Source: Microbulbifer thermotolerans (lineage in GTDB: Bacteria; Pseudomonadota; Gammaproteobacteria; Pseudomonadales; Cellvibrionaceae). From it: 64,000 nt of DNA. The notes under the pieces are model-generated. The model had not been told where the DNA came from and ran no database searches. It saw only the letters and a list, made by a program, of their open reading frames with translations. Location of the stretch: NCBI RefSeq assembly GCF_900112305.1, contig NZ_FOKT01000001.1:248001-312000 (forward strand), written 5' to 3'. Both the position numbers and the translations under genes were made by a program. This document shows, piece after piece, positions 1 to 7,617 of the stretch (its first letter is position 1; each line of letters begins with the position of its first letter).

Positions 1-154
1 GATGCGCGATGTCCCGGATCACACAAAGGAAGATTTTATTCTGTTGTCTGGAACCAAGGTGCGCGAGATGCTGGGAGATGGCATAGCTCCGCCGCCAGAA
101 TTCTCCCGCCCTGAAGTGGCTCAGATTCTGATGGATTACTATCAGAGCCTGTAA
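1..154 (+). CDS. sat: Sulfate adenylyltransferase (ATP sulfurylase), C-terminal end
   Basis: Only the last 50 codons are present; the reading frame enters at base 2 and stops with TAA at 152-154. The visible peptide contains [12 protein letters not shown] and ends [17 protein letters not shown], which is the typical C-terminus of the single-chain (Sat-type) ATP sulfurylase. That enzyme makes adenosine 5'-phosphosulfate from ATP and sulfate in the cytoplasm. The gene ends just before a strong hairpin terminator. The CysD/CysN form is less likely, because the SGTKVRE stretch belongs to the Sat family. Nothing can be said about the catalytic N-terminal part from this window. Confidence 0.8.
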   Translation, partial: MRDVPDHTKEDFILLSGTKVREMLGDGIAPPPEFSRPEVAQILMDYYQSL

Positions 155-163
155 GTAATAAAC

Positions 164-195
164 AAAAAAGGGCGGAGTGTTATCCGCCCTTTTTT
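164..195. terminator. Bidirectional rho-independent terminator
   Basis: A run of six A, a GGGCGGA/TCCGCCC stem with a 6-nt loop, and a run of six T form a symmetric hairpin. It sits between the converging sat (plus) and zapG (minus) genes and can serve both. Confidence 0.9.
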
Positions 196-265
196 GTTTG
201 CAATCGCTTGGGGTGCCCCTGATATGGTTGCCCAAGTGCTGCGACACCTGGGCTGGATTGGGGGG

Positions 266-727
266 TTAGCGTGTCGCGGTGCCTTCTCCGCTCAAGGGCT
301 CTTTTTCCAGGCCGAAGTCTTCTGCCAGGGTGCCCTTGGCCCCGGGTTCTTTCGGTGCCCAGTCCCGCGGCGGGGCGACGACTTCCTGTAGGTGCTCATC
401 GTTGTCGCTCAGTTTCCCGCTGCCCGCTTCCAGCATTTGGCGCCCGATGTCCTGGCTGGAAAGGCGCAGGGCGCTGTTGGCCAGATATTCGTGCACTTCC
501 CGGTAACTTTCGGTGAGGTTGTGGACCAGCTGGGCAGTTTGGTCAAAGTGCTCGTTAACCTGCAGCTGAAAATCCTCCAGCTTCTGGTTGGCCTCCCGCA
601 GGCGCAGTTCCAGCTCCTGGGTGCGGGCTGTACTGTTGCCGCGGCTGCGTACAGCCAGGAAAGCGAGCAGGGCGCCCAGTGCCAAGCCTAGGATACCCAC
701 CAGAATCAATAGCGAAGTAGAGTGCAC
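266..727 (-). CDS. zapG: Z-ring associated protein ZapG / YhcB (DUF1043)
   Basis: A 153-residue protein with one N-terminal membrane helix (about residues 6-26), then a charged, heptad-like stretch (about 30-75) and a low-complexity, Pro/Glu-rich tail. This layout and length match the YhcB/ZapG family, an inner-membrane factor that links division and envelope growth in gammaproteobacteria. The start is GTG at 727, preceded on the minus strand by AGGAGG at good spacing. It is divergent from zapE with a 163-bp shared upstream region, as is common in the group. Annotation rests on topology and gene neighbourhood; the tail is poorly conserved in the family. Confidence 0.8.
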   Translation of the reverse strand: MHSTSLLILVGILGLALGALLAFLAVRSRGNSTARTQELELRLREANQKLEDFQLQVNEHFDQTAQLVHNLTESYREVHEYLANSALRLSSQDIGRQMLEAGSGKLSDNDEHLQEVVAPPRDWAPKEPGAKGTLAEDFGLEKEPLSGEGTATR

Positions 728-890
728 TAATGCTTCCTCCTCTAGATAAATGACAGCAGCGGTCGTCCGTGACGGAGTGGCCGGCGGTGATGGCCGGCGC
801 TGGGCTATGAGTATACGCGAATAGTGCCGCGCCGTCGGCTAGTCGGTCAGTCGTTGAATTTGATAGAGTGCGCCCCTCGTAAGAAGGTAG

Positions 891-2039
891 TTGATTTTCT
901 CGCCAGTTATGTCCCTAGTCAGCAGTTCCCAACTCTCACCGCTTGAGCGTTATCGGCGCGATCTGCAGCGTCCGGATTTTATTGCCGATCCGGCGCAGGA
1001 AAGCGCGGTACGCGAGCTGCAAGATCTGTACACGCGCCTGTTGCAACGGGAGAGGGGGAACGGAGGCGGGCTGTTCGGGCGTGTCCGGCGTTTGTGGCAA
1101 GGCGCAACCGAGCCCGAGCGCGGCCTCTATTTCTGGGGCGGGGTAGGGCGGGGTAAAACCTACCTGATGGATGCATTTTTCGAGTCGTTGCCTTTCGAGC
1201 GCAAGCAGCGCACTCATTTTCACCGCTTTATGCGTGAGGTGCACCGGGAGCTGAAGGCGCTAGCGGGGGCGAAGAACCCACTGGAGCGGGTGGCGGACCG
1301 CATCGCCGCCAGGGCAAAGGTCTTGTGCTTCGATGAGTTTTTCGTTTCCGATATTACCGATGCGATGATACTCGCCAACCTTCTCGGCGCTCTCTTTCAG
1401 CGAGGAGTGACTTTGGTGGCCACCTCCAATATTGAGCCGGAGGGGCTCTATAAGGATGGTCTGCAGCGAGCGCGTTTCCTGCCCGCCATCGCTCTGCTGA
1501 AGCGGCACACCAAAGTGGTCAATGTGGACAGCGGTGTCGATTACCGGTTGCGCGCGCTGGAAATGGCGGAGCTCTATCACTCACCCCTGGGGGCAGTGGC
1601 GGATGCCAGTCTGGCCCGCAGCTTTGCGCGCTTAAGCGTGGAGGGTTGTGAAGTGCGGGAAAGGGTGGATCTGAGTATTGAGGGGCGCCCCATCCGCGCG
1701 TTGAAAGTGGCCGACGATGTGGCCTGGTTCGATTTTGCTGCGCTCTGTGACGGCCCGCGCTCACAGAATGACTACATAGAGCTGGCGCGGGAATTCCATA
1801 CCGTGCTGCTGGCTGGGGTACCGCGCTTTGACGAGCGTATGGAAGCGCAGGCGCGGCGGTTTATTAATATGGTGGACGAGTTCTACGATCGCAGCGTCAA
1901 GCTGGTGATTTCCGCCGAAGTGCCGGCCGAGCAGCTGTACGGTGGCAAACACTTGCGATTTGAGTTCGAGCGCACAGTCAGCCGGTTGCTCGAAATGCAG
2001 TCCCATGAGTATCTGGCCCGGCCGCACCGCCCCGGCTGA
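891..2039 (+). CDS. zapE: Cell division protein ZapE (AFG1-family ATPase)
   Basis: A 382-residue P-loop ATPase. Walker A is GGVGRGKT at about 83-90 and Walker B is the FDEFF segment. The HFHRFM motif and the SNIEPEGLYKDGLQR segment are hallmarks of the AFG1/ZapE family. ZapE binds FtsZ and helps late Z-ring constriction. The start is uncertain: TTG at 891 has AAGAAGG very close (about 3 nt), while ATG at 909 has no well-placed ribosome site. The position upstream of rplM-rpsI is conserved in Pseudomonas and relatives. Confidence 0.92.
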   Translation: MIFSPVMSLVSSSQLSPLERYRRDLQRPDFIADPAQESAVRELQDLYTRLLQRERGNGGGLFGRVRRLWQGATEPERGLYFWGGVGRGKTYLMDAFFESLPFERKQRTHFHRFMREVHRELKALAGAKNPLERVADRIAARAKVLCFDEFFVSDITDAMILANLLGALFQRGVTLVATSNIEPEGLYKDGLQRARFLPAIALLKRHTKVVNVDSGVDYRLRALEMAELYHSPLGAVADASLARSFARLSVEGCEVRERVDLSIEGRPIRALKVADDVAWFDFAALCDGPRSQNDYIELAREFHTVLLAGVPRFDERMEAQARRFINMVDEFYDRSVKLVISAEVPAEQLYGGKHLRFEFERTVSRLLEMQSHEYLARPHRPG

Positions 2040-2123
2040 AGGGGGGATTGCGCCTGACCGGACAGGCCTCGGTGGCTTCTGGGGGCGGGGTGTGGAGGCG
2101 GGGAGGAAAGCGTTCAAATTCGC

Positions 2124-2152
2124 TTGAAAAGCGAACACTCCTTATGTACTAT
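2124..2152 (+). promoter_or_regulatory. Sigma-70 promoter of rplM-rpsI
   Basis: TTGAAA at 2124-2129 and TACTAT at 2147-2152 are separated by 17 bp, a near-consensus sigma-70 promoter. Transcription would start around 2159, giving a leader of about 50 nt. That leader contains CCCC-attcc-GGGG at 2174-2186, which could be a structured site; L13 autoregulation is known in E. coli, but its link to this hairpin is only a guess. Confidence 0.75.
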
Positions 2153-2208
2153 CCGCGCTCTTTCGTGGGACGGCCCCATTCCGGGGTCATATTACAGGTG
2201 TTTATAAC

Positions 2209-2637
2209 ATGAAGACTTACAGTGCCAAACCGGAAGCGGTAAAACGCGACTGGTACATTGTCGACGCTGCGGGTAAGACGCTCGGCCGTATTTCTGCCGA
2301 GATCGCTCACCGTCTGCGCGGCAAGCACAAGCCTGAATACACGCCCCACGTGGACACCGGTGATTACATTATCGTGATCAATGCCGAGAAGGTCCGCGTG
2401 ACCGGCAACAAGGCCAAAGACAAGATCTACCACAGCCATTCCGGCTATCCCGGTGGTCTCAAATCCATCAGCTTCGAGAAGCTGATCGAGAAGGCGCCCG
2501 AGCGCACCATCCAGAATGCCGTCAAAGGCATGCTGCCGAAGGGTCCGTTGGGTCGCGCCATGTTCAAGAAGCTGAAGGTGTACAGCGGTAGCGAACATCC
2601 TCACGCGGCGCAGCAGCCGATTGAACTGGCGATCTAA
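2209..2637 (+). CDS. rplM: 50S ribosomal protein L13
   Basis: 142 residues, exactly the E. coli L13 length. The start [20 protein letters not shown], the [17 protein letters not shown] segment and the MLPKGPLGR motif are diagnostic of bacterial L13, an early-assembling 23S rRNA-binding protein. It is the first gene of the conserved rplM-rpsI operon, with rpsI 14 bp downstream and a single promoter in front. Confidence 0.99.
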   Translation: MKTYSAKPEAVKRDWYIVDAAGKTLGRISAEIAHRLRGKHKPEYTPHVDTGDYIIVINAEKVRVTGNKAKDKIYHSHSGYPGGLKSISFEKLIEKAPERTIQNAVKGMLPKGPLGRAMFKKLKVYSGSEHPHAAQQPIELAI

Positions 2638-2651
2638 ACGGGAATACTCTT

Positions 2652-3044
2652 ATGGCAACTACTCAATACTACGGTACCGGCCGCCGCAAGACCTCCACTG
2701 CCCGCGTCTTTATTGCGCAGGGTGAAGGCAAGATCACCATCAACGGCCGCTCCCTGGATGAATATTTTGGCCGTGAGGTGGCGCGCATGATCGTGCGTCA
2801 GCCGCTCGAAGTGGTCGAAATGACTGACAAATTTGATATCAATGTCACCGTGAAGGGTGGTGGATCTTTCGGTCAGGCGGGTGCTATCCGCCACGGCCTG
2901 ACCCGAGCCCTGATCCAGTATGATGAAGGGCTGCGCCAGCCGCTGCGCTCAGCGGGCTATGTCACCCGCGATGCCCGCGCTGTGGAGCGCAAGAAAGTGG
3001 GTCTGCGCAAGGCGCGCAAGAGACCGCAATACTCCAAGCGTTAA
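2652..3044 (+). CDS. rpsI: 30S ribosomal protein S9
   Basis: 130 residues, the standard length. It begins [20 protein letters not shown] and ends in the basic tail [12 protein letters not shown], whose last residues reach the ribosomal P site in known structures. The gene follows rplM after 14 bp and is closed by a strong terminator. Confidence 0.99.
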   Translation: MATTQYYGTGRRKTSTARVFIAQGEGKITINGRSLDEYFGREVARMIVRQPLEVVEMTDKFDINVTVKGGGSFGQAGAIRHGLTRALIQYDEGLRQPLRSAGYVTRDARAVERKKVGLRKARKRPQYSKR

Positions 3045-3056
3045 GCTTTCTTTCAG

Positions 3057-3080
3057 GCCCGGCGAACGCCGGGCTTTTTT
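3057..3080 (+). terminator. Rho-independent terminator after rpsI
   Basis: GCCCGGCG pairs with CGCCGGGC around a minimal loop and is followed by six T. It closes the rplM-rpsI operon. The next 260 bp up to petA carry no gene. Confidence 0.92.
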
Positions 3081-3210
3081 GTGTCTTCGGGTCCCCCTTC
3101 CGGGTGGGGATTTCTTGTTATTTCTGCTTGTTTTCTCGCCAGTTCGCTGCGGGATTAAAGATGTTCCCCCTTTGTCTTTGCCTTGTATCAAATTGGCATT
3201 TTCTTTAACA

Positions 3211-3240
3211 TTGCGCAAATTTGTATCCGCTTGATTTATA
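3211..3240 (+). promoter_or_regulatory. Possible petA promoter
   Basis: TTGCGC at 3211-3216 and TTTATA at 3235-3240 with 18-bp spacing lie in an AT-rich patch about 100 bp upstream of petA. The elements are far from consensus, so this is a weak call. Confidence 0.3.
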
Positions 3241-3340
3241 GGGTTAATTTTGCACCGGCGAGGCCGGGGCATAACCGTATGCAGGATTTTTTTGGGTTGG
3301 GTCAGCCCAGTGTATCGGGCTGAGATGGGAGAAATACGTC

Positions 3341-3937
3341 ATGACTGACGGTGTAAACGTAGGGCGGCGGCGTTTTCTGACCGGGATGACCTCGGCAGTT
3401 GGCGCGGCCGGAGCGGTCGGTATAGCCGTTCCGTTCGTGAAATCCTGGAATCCGAGCGCCAAGGCCAAGGCCGCAGGTGCGCCGGTCAAATACAATATCA
3501 GCAAGCTTGAGCCGGGCCAGATGGTTACGGTGGAGTGGCGCGGCAAGCCGGTCTATGTGGTGCGCCGTACCGAAGAGGCTCTGCAGAACCTGGAGAAAGT
3601 CGAGCCCCTGTTGCGCGACCCCAACTCCGAAGAGTCCGTCCAGCCCGCCTATGTCAATCCGGAAAATCGCGCGATCAAACCGCAGCTGTTGGTGTTGGTC
3701 GGGCTTTGTACCCACCTGGGATGCGCGCCCATGTACCGCCCTGAAGTAGGTGCCACCGATCTCGGTGGTGCCGAGTGGATGGGCGGCTTCTTCTGCCCCT
3801 GTCACGGTTCCAAGTACGATATGGCCGGCCGTGTTTACAAGGGGGTGCCCGCACCCACCAATCTGGATGTGCCGCCTTATTCCTATGAGGGTGACGACAT
3901 CATCGTAATCGGCGTGGATCAGGAGGGCACTGCATGA
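3341..3937 (+). CDS. petA: Ubiquinol-cytochrome c reductase, Rieske iron-sulfur subunit
   Basis: 198 residues. The N-terminus carries a twin-arginine signal-anchor (RRRFLT at about residues 9-14, then a hydrophobic segment), as expected for a folded [2Fe-2S] protein exported by Tat and held in the membrane. The cluster-binding boxes are CTHLGC at 123-128 and CPCHGS at 152-157, with both Cys/His pairs intact. The subunit carries electrons from ubiquinol to cytochrome c1 in complex III. ATG at 3341 follows GGGAG at workable spacing. The stop overlaps the start of the cytochrome b/c1 gene by 4 nt (ATGA), indicating translational coupling. Confidence 0.98.
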   Translation: MTDGVNVGRRRFLTGMTSAVGAAGAVGIAVPFVKSWNPSAKAKAAGAPVKYNISKLEPGQMVTVEWRGKPVYVVRRTEEALQNLEKVEPLLRDPNSEESVQPAYVNPENRAIKPQLLVLVGLCTHLGCAPMYRPEVGATDLGGAEWMGGFFCPCHGSKYDMAGRVYKGVPAPTNLDVPPYSYEGDDIIVIGVDQEGTA

Positions 3938-6135
3938 ACTGGCTAACCGCTCTGGGCGATTGGATCGATCAACGCCTGCCGATCTACGATGCCTGGGATC
4001 GGCATATGGGCAAGTACTACGCGCCCAAGAACTTCAATGTCTGGTATTTCTTCGGTGTATTTTCACTGCTGGTGCTGGTCAATCAGCTGTTGACTGGTAT
4101 TTGGCTGGTAATGAGTTTCACTCCTTCGGCTGAGGGCGCCTTCGCCTCAGTCGAGTACATTATGCGCGACGTCGAATGGGGCTGGTTGATCCGCTATATG
4201 CACTCCACCGGCGCATCGGCTTTCTTCGTTGTTGTCTACCTGCACATGTTCCGCGGTCTCATGTACGGTTCTTATAAGCCGCCGCGGGAACTGGTATGGA
4301 TTTTCGGCATGTGCATCTATCTGGTGCTGATGGCCGAAGCCTTTATGGGTTATGTACTGCCCTGGGGGCAGATGTCCTATTGGGGGGCTCAGGTAATCGT
4401 ATCCCTGTTCGGTGCAATACCGGTTATCGGTGAGGATCTTGTGCAGTGGATTCGCGGTGACTACCTGATTTCCGGTATCACTCTCACGCGCTTCTTCTCC
4501 CTGCACGTAATTGCACTGCCGCTGGTGCTGGTGCTGCTGGTGGTGCTGCACATCCTGGCGTTGCACGAAGTGGGCTCCAACAACCCTGACGGTATCGAAA
4601 TCAAGAAGAACAAAGACGAAAACGGCATCCCCAAGGATGGCGTGCCCTTCCACCCGTACTACACTGTGCACGATCTGGTGGGGATAGCGGTATTCCTGTT
4701 TATTTTCTGCACTGTGGTGTTTTTCTTCCCGGAAATGGGCGGCTTCTTCCTGGAGCACGCCAACTTTGAGGAAGCTAACCCACTGAAGACACCGCCGCAT
4801 ATCGCACCGGTTTGGTACTTTACGCCCTTCTACGCGATTCTGCGCGCGGTGACGATCGACATAGGTCCGCTGACCGCGAAGTTCCTCGGCCTGGTGGCCA
4901 TGGGCGCCGCTATCGCGATACTTTTTGTACTGCCCTGGCTGGACAAGAGCCCGGTACGCTCCATTCGCTACAAAGGCTGGTTGCCGAAAGCGCTGTTGCT
5001 GGTCTTCGCCGCGGTGTTCATTATCCTCGGTTACCTGGGCGTGCAGTCTCCAACCCCGGGCCGCAACTTCCTGGCCCAGGTGGGAACCCTGTTCTATTTC
5101 GCTTTCTTTGTGACCATGCCCATCTGGAGTAATCCGAAGGCGCGCAAAGGTATTGCCTCCTGGATTGTGAGCGGAATTTTCGGCCTGCTCTTCCTGTGGA
5201 TGGCTGTCACCAACTTCTCTGCCAGTGTCTTCGTCGGTGTTGTCGCCCTGCTGTTGGGGGCCTTTTTCGCCGCGTTGCCCTGGGTGGCCTCCCACGATGA
5301 TGTGTACCCAACGCCTGAGCGGGTTACCAGCCCGTCCGGCGAGAAGACCTTTGCCGTACTCTTCTTTGGCCTGATCGTGGTTGCGCTGCTGGCCTTTATC
5401 CCGATCAAGGCAGTGGGCGCTGAGAGCGATGTTGAGCTCGACCATATCAACATTGACTTGACTAACAAGCCGTCCCTGCAGCGGGGGGCGAAGTATTTCG
5501 TCAACTACTGCATGGGGTGTCACAGCGCCAACTTCTCCCGCTGGGAGCGCGTGGCCAACGATTTGGATATTCCCAATGACTTGATGATGCAGAACCTGGT
5601 GCTGGGAGATGCGAAGATCGGTGATCTTATGCAGATTTCCATGCGCCCCGAGGACTCAAAAGTATGGTTTGGCGCCACGCCGCCGGATCTGACTTTGGTG
5701 GCCCGCGCTCGTTCGCCGGAATGGCTCTACACTTACCTGCGCAGTTTCTACAAGGATGACAGCCGTCCTACCGGTGTGAATAACAAGGTTTTCCCGAACG
5801 TGGGTATGCCCCATGTTCTAATGGAACTGCAGGGCCTGCCCGAGTGTGCTGCCGGTCCGAAGCGCGAACACGGCCGTGTTGTGCGGGATGAGCTCGGCAA
5901 TCCGATTATGGATGCGGAGTGCGGCAGCCTGAAAGTCGGCAATATCAAGGGCTCGATGAACGAAGAGGAATTCGACCAGGCAATGTACGACTTGGTGAAC
6001 TTCCTGGAATATATCGCCGAGCCCATGGCGGAAGAACGCAAACGCGTTGGCTTTTACGTGCTGGCGTTTATCCTCGTGTTCTTCATTTTCGCCTGGCTGT
6101 TGAACCGCGAATACTGGAAAGACGTGCACCACTAA
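3934..6135 (+). CDS. petBC: Fused cytochrome b / cytochrome c1 polyprotein
   Basis: One uninterrupted 733-codon frame covers two complex III subunits. Residues 1 to about 400 are cytochrome b: haem-ligand helices with RYMHSTGASAFF and RFFSLHVIALPL, the quinol-oxidation motif PVWY at about 292-295 and the LPWLDKSPV segment. Residues about 410-470 add further hydrophobic helices beyond a usual PetB. Residues about 475-496 look like a cytochrome c1 signal peptide ending in AVGA before ESDVELDH. Cytochrome c1 follows, with the haem c site CMGCH at 526-530 and a C-terminal membrane anchor (about 705-725). Fused b/c1 precursors cut by signal peptidase are known in Bradyrhizobium (FbcH). The sequence shows no stop and no second ribosome site between the two parts. 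Confidence 0.95.
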   Translation: MNWLTALGDWIDQRLPIYDAWDRHMGKYYAPKNFNVWYFFGVFSLLVLVNQLLTGIWLVMSFTPSAEGAFASVEYIMRDVEWGWLIRYMHSTGASAFFVVVYLHMFRGLMYGSYKPPRELVWIFGMCIYLVLMAEAFMGYVLPWGQMSYWGAQVIVSLFGAIPVIGEDLVQWIRGDYLISGITLTRFFSLHVIALPLVLVLLVVLHILALHEVGSNNPDGIEIKKNKDENGIPKDGVPFHPYYTVHDLVGIAVFLFIFCTVVFFFPEMGGFFLEHANFEEANPLKTPPHIAPVWYFTPFYAILRAVTIDIGPLTAKFLGLVAMGAAIAILFVLPWLDKSPVRSIRYKGWLPKALLLVFAAVFIILGYLGVQSPTPGRNFLAQVGTLFYFAFFVTMPIWSNPKARKGIASWIVSGIFGLLFLWMAVTNFSASVFVGVVALLLGAFFAALPWVASHDDVYPTPERVTSPSGEKTFAVLFFGLIVVALLAFIPIKAVGAESDVELDHINIDLTNKPSLQRGAKYFVNYCMGCHSANFSRWERVANDLDIPNDLMMQNLVLGDAKIGDLMQISMRPEDSKVWFGATPPDLTLVARARSPEWLYTYLRSFYKDDSRPTGVNNKVFPNVGMPHVLMELQGLPECAAGPKREHGRVVRDELGNPIMDAECGSLKVGNIKGSMNEEEFDQAMYDLVNFLEYIAEPMAEERKRVGFYVLAFILVFFIFAWLLNREYWKDVHH

Positions 6136-6159
6136 GCTGCGCGCCTTTTCTGAATCTCT

Positions 6160-6188
6160 GGGTGGTAGAGCTGCTCTGCCACCCTTTT
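6160..6188 (+). terminator. Rho-independent terminator after the pet operon
   Basis: GGGTGGTAGAG pairs with CTCTGCCACCC (one G-U pair) across a 3-nt loop, followed by four T. It separates petABC from sspAB. Confidence 0.85.
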
Positions 6189-6247
6189 GCGTTTATTGAC
6201 AGAGGGCCGGCGCCGCAGCCGGCTGAATAGTTCGAGGTAGTTAGAAG

Positions 6248-6874
6248 ATGGGTGTGCCGACCAACAAGCGCTCCTCAATGACCTTCTTTTCCGATGGTCG
6301 CAGTCATTTCAGTCACCGCGTGCGTATCGTGCTCGCTGAGAAAGGGGTTTCCGTCGATATCATTGATGTAGACCCGGATGATAAGCCGGCGGAACTGGCT
6401 GATCTCAATCCGTATAACTCCCTGCCCACTCTGGTGGACCGCGACTTGGTTCTGTTCGAAACCAAGGTGATGATGGAATACCTGGATGAGCGTTTCCCGC
6501 ATCCGCCACTATTGCCGGTTTACCCAGTGGCACGGGCCCAGAGTCGTCAGATCATGTACCGCATCGAGCGCGACTGGTGCCCTCTGGTCGACAAAATTCT
6601 TGCTGGTGGTAAAGAAGCAGCCGCCGCGCGCAAGGATTTGCGTGACAGTTTGGTGGGTATCGCGCCCCTGTTTACGGATTTGCCGTACTTCTTCAATGAA
6701 GAGTTTTCTCTGGTGGACTGTTGCATGGCTCCTCTGCTTTGGCGCTTGGAGCAATTTGAAATCAGCCTGCCGAAGACAAAACAGGCCAAGCCTTTGTTGG
6801 AATATATGGATCGGCTCTTTACCCGCGAGTCTTTCCAACAGAGTCTGACCGAGTATGAGCGGGAAATGCGTTGA
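6248..6874 (+). CDS. sspA: Stringent starvation protein A
   Basis: 208 residues with a glutathione-transferase fold: a thioredoxin-like N-terminal part ([38 protein letters not shown]) and a helical C-terminal part. SspA binds RNA polymerase and is active in stationary phase and acid tolerance in E. coli; it lacks glutathione transferase activity there. ATG at 6248 is preceded by GAGG. A TTGACA hexamer lies at 6196-6201, but no well-spaced -10 was found, so its promoter is unresolved. sspB follows 25 bp later, the usual sspAB operon, and the petABC-sspAB order is conserved in pseudomonads. Confidence 0.95.
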   Translation: MGVPTNKRSSMTFFSDGRSHFSHRVRIVLAEKGVSVDIIDVDPDDKPAELADLNPYNSLPTLVDRDLVLFETKVMMEYLDERFPHPPLLPVYPVARAQSRQIMYRIERDWCPLVDKILAGGKEAAAARKDLRDSLVGIAPLFTDLPYFFNEEFSLVDCCMAPLLWRLEQFEISLPKTKQAKPLLEYMDRLFTRESFQQSLTEYEREMR

Positions 6875-6899
6875 GAGGACGGTATAAAGGGAGAGTGTT

Positions 6900-7310
6900 T
6901 TGAGCAAGCCGGCGATGACATCCAACCGCCCGTATATTCTGCGGGCTTTCTACGAGTGGATAACCGATAACCGGTGCACTCCCTATATTCTCGTCGACAC
7001 TCATCTGCCCGGAGTGCTGGTTCCTCAGCAGCATGTCAACGAGGACGGGCAAATCGTGTTGAATATCTCCGAGTCCGCGGTGGTCGGCCTCACGATGGAT
7101 AATTACGCTATCCGCTTCAACGCCCGCTTCGGCGGCGTGCCCACCGATATCCAGGTACCGGTGGGTGCGGTGGTGGGTATCTACGCGCGTGAAAACGGCC
7201 AGGGAATGGTATTCGAGGCTGAGGAGACGCCGGAACCGCCGGAGCCCACGCCGCCCACCAGTCTGGGGCGCAAGTCCGCGCGCAAACCCGCCCTGCGAGT
7301 GGTCAAGTAG
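6900..7310 (+). CDS. sspB: ClpXP protease specificity-enhancing factor SspB
   Basis: 136 residues. The N-terminal substrate-binding fold starts RPYILRAFYEWITDN and includes VLNISESAVVGL; a Pro/Glu-rich linker leads to the C-terminal ALRVVK peptide, the ClpX-docking motif of the family. SspB brings ssrA-tagged proteins to ClpXP. The start is TTG at 6900, chosen because GGGAGAG lies about 6 nt upstream; ATG at 6915 is an alternative with poorer spacing. Confidence 0.95.
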   Translation: MSKPAMTSNRPYILRAFYEWITDNRCTPYILVDTHLPGVLVPQQHVNEDGQIVLNISESAVVGLTMDNYAIRFNARFGGVPTDIQVPVGAVVGIYARENGQGMVFEAEETPEPPEPTPPTSLGRKSARKPALRVVK

Positions 7311-7406
7311 TCGGCGGTGGCAATTGCCATCGTCGGCGCGTAGGTGGCTGATTGGCGTGCCTGTGCTGGCCCCTGACACCTGTGTGTAGGGGTAAAGGAT
7401 GTGGGC

Positions 7407-7550
7407 ATGTGGAAGAGACTCGAATGGGCTCCTGAAATCTCCGGCTTGGCATTCGACGGTTTCAAGCTATCCACGCTATGGGTTGAGTGTTGTGTGCGGG
7501 GCATCGTATCTCCCCGGGGCGAGCGAATTCAGGTGAGTTTCCCTAACTGA
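7407..7550 (+). CDS. Possible 47-residue small ORF, no recognised family
   Basis: ATG at 7407 is preceded by AAAGGA about 8 nt upstream and runs 47 codons to TGA at 7548-7550. The product would be soluble, with four Trp/Cys-rich positions (WKRLEW, LWVECC). It lies alone in the 300-bp gap between sspB and the GGDEF gene. I see no homologue and no other support, so it may be chance. Confidence 0.2.
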   Translation: MWKRLEWAPEISGLAFDGFKLSTLWVECCVRGIVSPRGERIQVSFPN

Positions 7551-7583
7551 GATCCACGCCCTCCGGCGCGCTTTACTGAGCGA

Positions 7584-7613
7584 TATAATCCGGGGCAAAC
7601 GTCACGTTTTGCC
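7584..7613 (+). promoter_or_regulatory. Possible promoter and 5' hairpin of the GGDEF gene
   Basis: A perfect TATAAT lies at 7584-7589 without a clear -35 element. Immediately downstream, GGCAAAC (7594-7600) can pair with GTTTTGCC (7606-7613), placing a stem-loop at or near the transcript start and close to the start codon. Confidence 0.35.
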
Positions 7614-7617
7614 GCCT

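Noticed and set aside
4147-5523. 458-codon minus-strand frame opposite the cytochrome b/c1 gene
   Set aside because: It is the shadow of a strongly conserved plus-strand gene, rich in His/Gln without any fold or signal features, and has no ribosome site or promoter.
6196-6230. sspA promoter based on TTGACA at 6196-6201
   Set aside because: The only -10-like hexamer is more than 20 bp away; spacing is outside the normal range, so no promoter is claimed.
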